NCBI GenBank assembly: GCA_028287525.1
Contig: JAQBPM010000266.1
Location: forward strand, 1 to 32,491
Reading direction: 5' to 3'
Length of the DNA: 32,491 nt
From: Vulcanimicrobiota bacterium
Lineage (GTDB): Bacteria > Vulcanimicrobiota > Vulcanimicrobiia > Vulcanimicrobiales > Vulcanimicrobiaceae
Part shown: positions 30,241-32,491 of the stretch, piece by piece
Layout of the letters: every line of letters starts with the position of its first letter
Numbering within the stretch: the first letter of the stretch is position 1
Notes under the pieces: generated by a model
What the model saw: only the letters and a program-made list of their open reading frames with translations
Databases searched by the model: none
What the model was told of the DNA's origin: nothing
Position numbers and translations under genes: made by a program

Positions 30241-31547
30241 TACTTCGCGGCGAAGAATTGCCCGCGACGGGTCAGCACGAGCTCGGCGTAGAGCGCGTTC
30301 GGCCAGGCGAAGTCTTCGCGCGTGTACGATTCCGGCCAATCGGCGTTGAACGACTCGTGCAAGCGGTGGTCGCCGGTGTCGGAGACCGCGATCCAGGAGA
30401 ACACGCGATCGACTTCCCGGTCGTCGGTCGCGGTCAGCGCCTGCACGCAGAGCGCCAGCGGCCAAACGTACCCGTGCGGCGTGTGCGGACTCCCGATGCC
30501 TTGCGCGAACTTCCCCCGGAAATAGTACGGGTTGCGGTCGGAGAGCGCGAAACGCCGGGTCGCCAAGTAGAGCGAGTTCGTCTTGGGGAGATACCCGAAG
30601 TACGGGATCGACAGCAACGAGGGGACGTTGGCGTCGTCCATGACGTTGGCGTGGCCGAGACCGTCGACTTCGTAGGCGTAAATGCGCCCGAACGGTTTGA
30701 GCACAAGTGTCCCATACTGTTCGATTCCGCGCTGGATCTCCACCGAGAGGCCCCAGGCGTTGCGCGCCATCCCGTCGTCGCGCCACACGTCGCGCGCCAC
30801 GTTGGTGAGGTCCTTCATGACGACCACAGCGAACATGTTGACCGGAACGTTGAAGTGGTAGCGGACGGGATCGTCCGACGGACGGAATCCGCTCCAGACC
30901 ATGCCGGTGTAGCGCACCGGGCTGCCGCGGCCGTTGTTCGCGAGCTGTGAATGCGTGTAGTGCGAGCGCTGCGGGTGATGCTGCTCGTCGCGCAGCGTCG
31001 CCAGCACGCGCCCAAACGCGCGCCGGACCGTCGGCGTGAAGATGCTGCGATCGCCGGTCTGGCGATAGTATTCGTACGCGAACCAGATCGGATACAGCAG
31101 CGAATCGACCTCGAATTTGCGCTCGACGACCCCGTAGTTGCGCGAGAACGCGTTCGCGTACGGATCGATCAGGATGTACTTCGCCTGGCGTGCGACGACG
31201 CCGCGCAGGGTCGACTGCACGTCCCCGTCCCGCTGCGAGAGGCTGATGTAGGGCCGTACGGTCGCGCTGGCGTCCCGCAGCCACTCCGAGTCGATGTCGC
31301 CCGTCGAGACGTATGTCGTGCCGTCGCGCTGAACGAGCGCATGACGCTGGATCGTCTCGTCGAAGGCGGTCAGGTACAAACGGTCCAGCTTGGCGTTCAG
31401 CGTCGGGCTGAGCGTCAGCCCTTCGCCGGCACGGACCGGCATGGCTGCGCCGATGGCGATCGAAAAGATGATCGCCAGCGAGCAGATTCGGCCGATAAAT
31501 CGTTTCAGCAACTCAACATTCGTATCGGCACGTTTCCGTAGTACCAT
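30240..31547 (-). CDS. Glycoside hydrolase family 125 (exo-alpha-1,6-mannosidase-like), exported
   Basis: 435 aa from ATG 31547; TTG 31511 is an alternative that gives a shorter signal peptide. Hydrophobic signal ICSLAIIFSIAIGAAMPVRA precedes the catalytic domain. GH125 landmarks: TGDIDSEWLRDASATVRPYI, YTGMVWSGFRPSDD (Asp225/226, matching the general acid, Asp220 in the Clostridium perfringens enzyme), YEVDGLGHANVMDDANVPSL, GSPHTPHGYVWPLA and LHESFN (Glu398, matching the base Glu393), then YTREDFAWPNALYAELVL. The family removes non-reducing alpha-1,6-linked mannose by inversion. Divergent from a secreted unknown, only 43 bp apart. Family call is strong; linkage specificity is inferred. Confidence 0.92.
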   Translation of the reverse strand: MVLRKRADTNVELLKRFIGRICSLAIIFSIAIGAAMPVRAGEGLTLSPTLNAKLDRLYLTAFDETIQRHALVQRDGTTYVSTGDIDSEWLRDASATVRPYISLSQRDGDVQSTLRGVVARQAKYILIDPYANAFSRNYGVVERKFEVDSLLYPIWFAYEYYRQTGDRSIFTPTVRRAFGRVLATLRDEQHHPQRSHYTHSQLANNGRGSPVRYTGMVWSGFRPSDDPVRYHFNVPVNMFAVVVMKDLTNVARDVWRDDGMARNAWGLSVEIQRGIEQYGTLVLKPFGRIYAYEVDGLGHANVMDDANVPSLLSIPYFGYLPKTNSLYLATRRFALSDRNPYYFRGKFAQGIGSPHTPHGYVWPLALCVQALTATDDREVDRVFSWIAVSDTGDHRLHESFNADWPESYTREDFAWPNALYAELVLTRRGQFFAAK

Positions 31548-31590
31548 AAACCGGGAACGTAAAACCCTCCACCCCCGTCCGAGGCTCCAG

Positions 31591-32373
31591 ATGAATTTCC
31601 GCCGCGCAGTCGTCGCCGGCACATTTGTGCTCCTGGCCGCCGTCGCGGCGTCCGCCGCGGCCGCCCGTGCGGACGAACCCTACTCGGTGACTGGGCGTGA
31701 TGTCTTCCGGGTCGGCAATGGCGAGGTGCACAGTGAAACGGTGTACCACGGCGTGCAACGCCTGTCCATAGCTCATTCTTCGAGCGGCACCACGTACGCG
31801 GCGCGGGTGGAATACGACAAGGACGGGGACGGCGGCAAGCAGCATGCGACGGCTTCATATACTTCGACGCTGCTGCCGTCCGGCGAGTTGCGCGATGGTC
31901 CGTCGCGCGATCCCGACTACCTCACAGTACTGAATCAGCCGTTCGCGGTGCAGCTCGACAAACCGACGATGCGTGACTTGAATCACGTCAAGCGGCCGGT
32001 TCCTTTCGATTTTCCCTCGCCGATGACGGGCGCGCCGTTGCGCGGCACCCTGCGGCGCCTGCCGGATGCCGTCGTCGCGGGCGTGCGCGCGATGGGCATC
32101 GCGTTCGAGGCGACCGGACCGCTCCACGGCGCACTGCCCGAGCGTCCTGCGATGGCGCTGGCCGGAACGATCAAAATGAAGGGGACCGCGTACTACGCGT
32201 ACGAGACGGCACTGCTGGTGTCGCTCGAAGCGACGCTTGCGATCGAGGGGAACATCGACGACAGCGCCCGCCGCGCCCCGGTCTCGATCGTATTCGCCCG
32301 CTCGATCCGAGCGGGGACCGGCCAGCAGGCCGGCGGCTCACCGGCCCCACGCCAGGCAGAGAAGCAGCACTAG
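31591..32373 (+). CDS. Secreted hypothetical protein
   Basis: 260 aa from ATG 31591 with GAGG six nt upstream. Signal peptide VLLAAVAASAAAARADEPY, cleavage after ARA. The mature protein alternates beta-like strands (YHGVQRLSIAHSSSGTTYAA, RVEYDKDGDG, YTSTLLPSGELRDGPSRDPD) and has GTIKMKGTAYYAYETALLVS near the C-terminus, with a Pro/Gln-rich tail. No cysteine in the mature part. No family recognised. The shared 43-bp divergent region with GH125 suggests joint regulation. Confidence 0.75.
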   Translation: MNFRRAVVAGTFVLLAAVAASAAAARADEPYSVTGRDVFRVGNGEVHSETVYHGVQRLSIAHSSSGTTYAARVEYDKDGDGGKQHATASYTSTLLPSGELRDGPSRDPDYLTVLNQPFAVQLDKPTMRDLNHVKRPVPFDFPSPMTGAPLRGTLRRLPDAVVAGVRAMGIAFEATGPLHGALPERPAMALAGTIKMKGTAYYAYETALLVSLEATLAIEGNIDDSARRAPVSIVFARSIRAGTGQQAGGSPAPRQAEKQH

Positions 32374-32491
32374 GGGCGCCCGCCCGACCCGAGGGCGATC
32401 TCGACTCTATACGGAATGGGCGCAACCGGCACTCGGATGGGTCAGGTCTACGACCCTGATGAGTGCGCTAGCAGCACCGATCATCGGAGAC
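32374..32491. other. Window edge, no supported gene
   Basis: A frame opening at ATG 32416 (MGATGTRMGQVYDPDECASS) stays open to the window end and could be the start of a gene, but no ribosome site is visible. Nothing else seen. Confidence 0.3.

Overview
This is a GC-rich bacterial chromosome segment, densely packed and mostly on short operons with 4-8 bp start/stop overlaps and many GTG/TTG starts. I see no phage, IS transposase, CRISPR array, rRNA or tRNA. Gene content (SufS/SufU/SufR iron-sulfur genes, a Liv-type amino-acid/amide ABC transporter, Fe/Mn superoxide dismutase, GH125 mannosidase, many small secreted unknowns) fits an aerobic, poorly sampled high-GC phylum such as Eremiobacterota (WPS-2); that placement is a guess, not something the sequence proves.

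Layout. 1-4.7 kb: the 3' part of a phosphodiester glycosidase with Ig-like domains, a minus-strand pair (TlpA-like lipoprotein thioredoxin and a membrane protein), then an alpha/beta hydrolase and an exported cyclophilin. 4.7-9.6 kb: folD with an altered active site, a Lon-N-domain protein with superoxide dismutase, an O-methyltransferase/flavin reductase/metallo-beta-lactamase-fold operon, and a ChaB-Rho_N protein. 9.6-12.5 kb: DUF885 peptidase-like protein, YceI protein, small secreted protein. 12.5-17.5 kb: a SUF iron-sulfur locus: sufR and an atypical NifU-like gene run left, sufC-sufD-sufS-sufU run right from a strong, apparently leaderless promoter carrying a perfect palindrome. No sufB is present. 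17.5-19.3 kb: small membrane and lipoprotein genes and a short-chain dehydrogenase that lacks a normal start codon. 19.6-24.4 kb: a branched-chain/hydrophobic amino-acid type ABC operon in which LivM and LivG are one polypeptide. 24.4-28.2 kb: a small acidic protein, a truncated enoyl-CoA hydratase fragment, a MarR regulator with a palindromic operator, and an acyl-CoA synthetase/amidohydrolase operon. 28.2-32.4 kb: a Pro/Thr-rich anchored protein, two unknowns, a GH125 alpha-mannosidase and a secreted unknown.

Two families of dispersed repeats stand out. One (two copies, about 120 bp) has conserved ends, a 26-nt variable core and two hairpins, and sits in the same orientation directly at the 5' end of two genes (the dehydrogenase and the acyl-CoA synthetase). 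The other is a short TTCGAnnnnCTCAGG-type element (three copies), one of which marks the point where the enoyl-CoA hydratase gene is cut off.

Working together: the SUF genes build iron-sulfur clusters, probably under SufR feedback; the ABC transporter, MarR regulator, acyl-CoA synthetase and amidohydrolase plausibly form an uptake-and-degradation module for an organic acid or amide (inference from proximity only).
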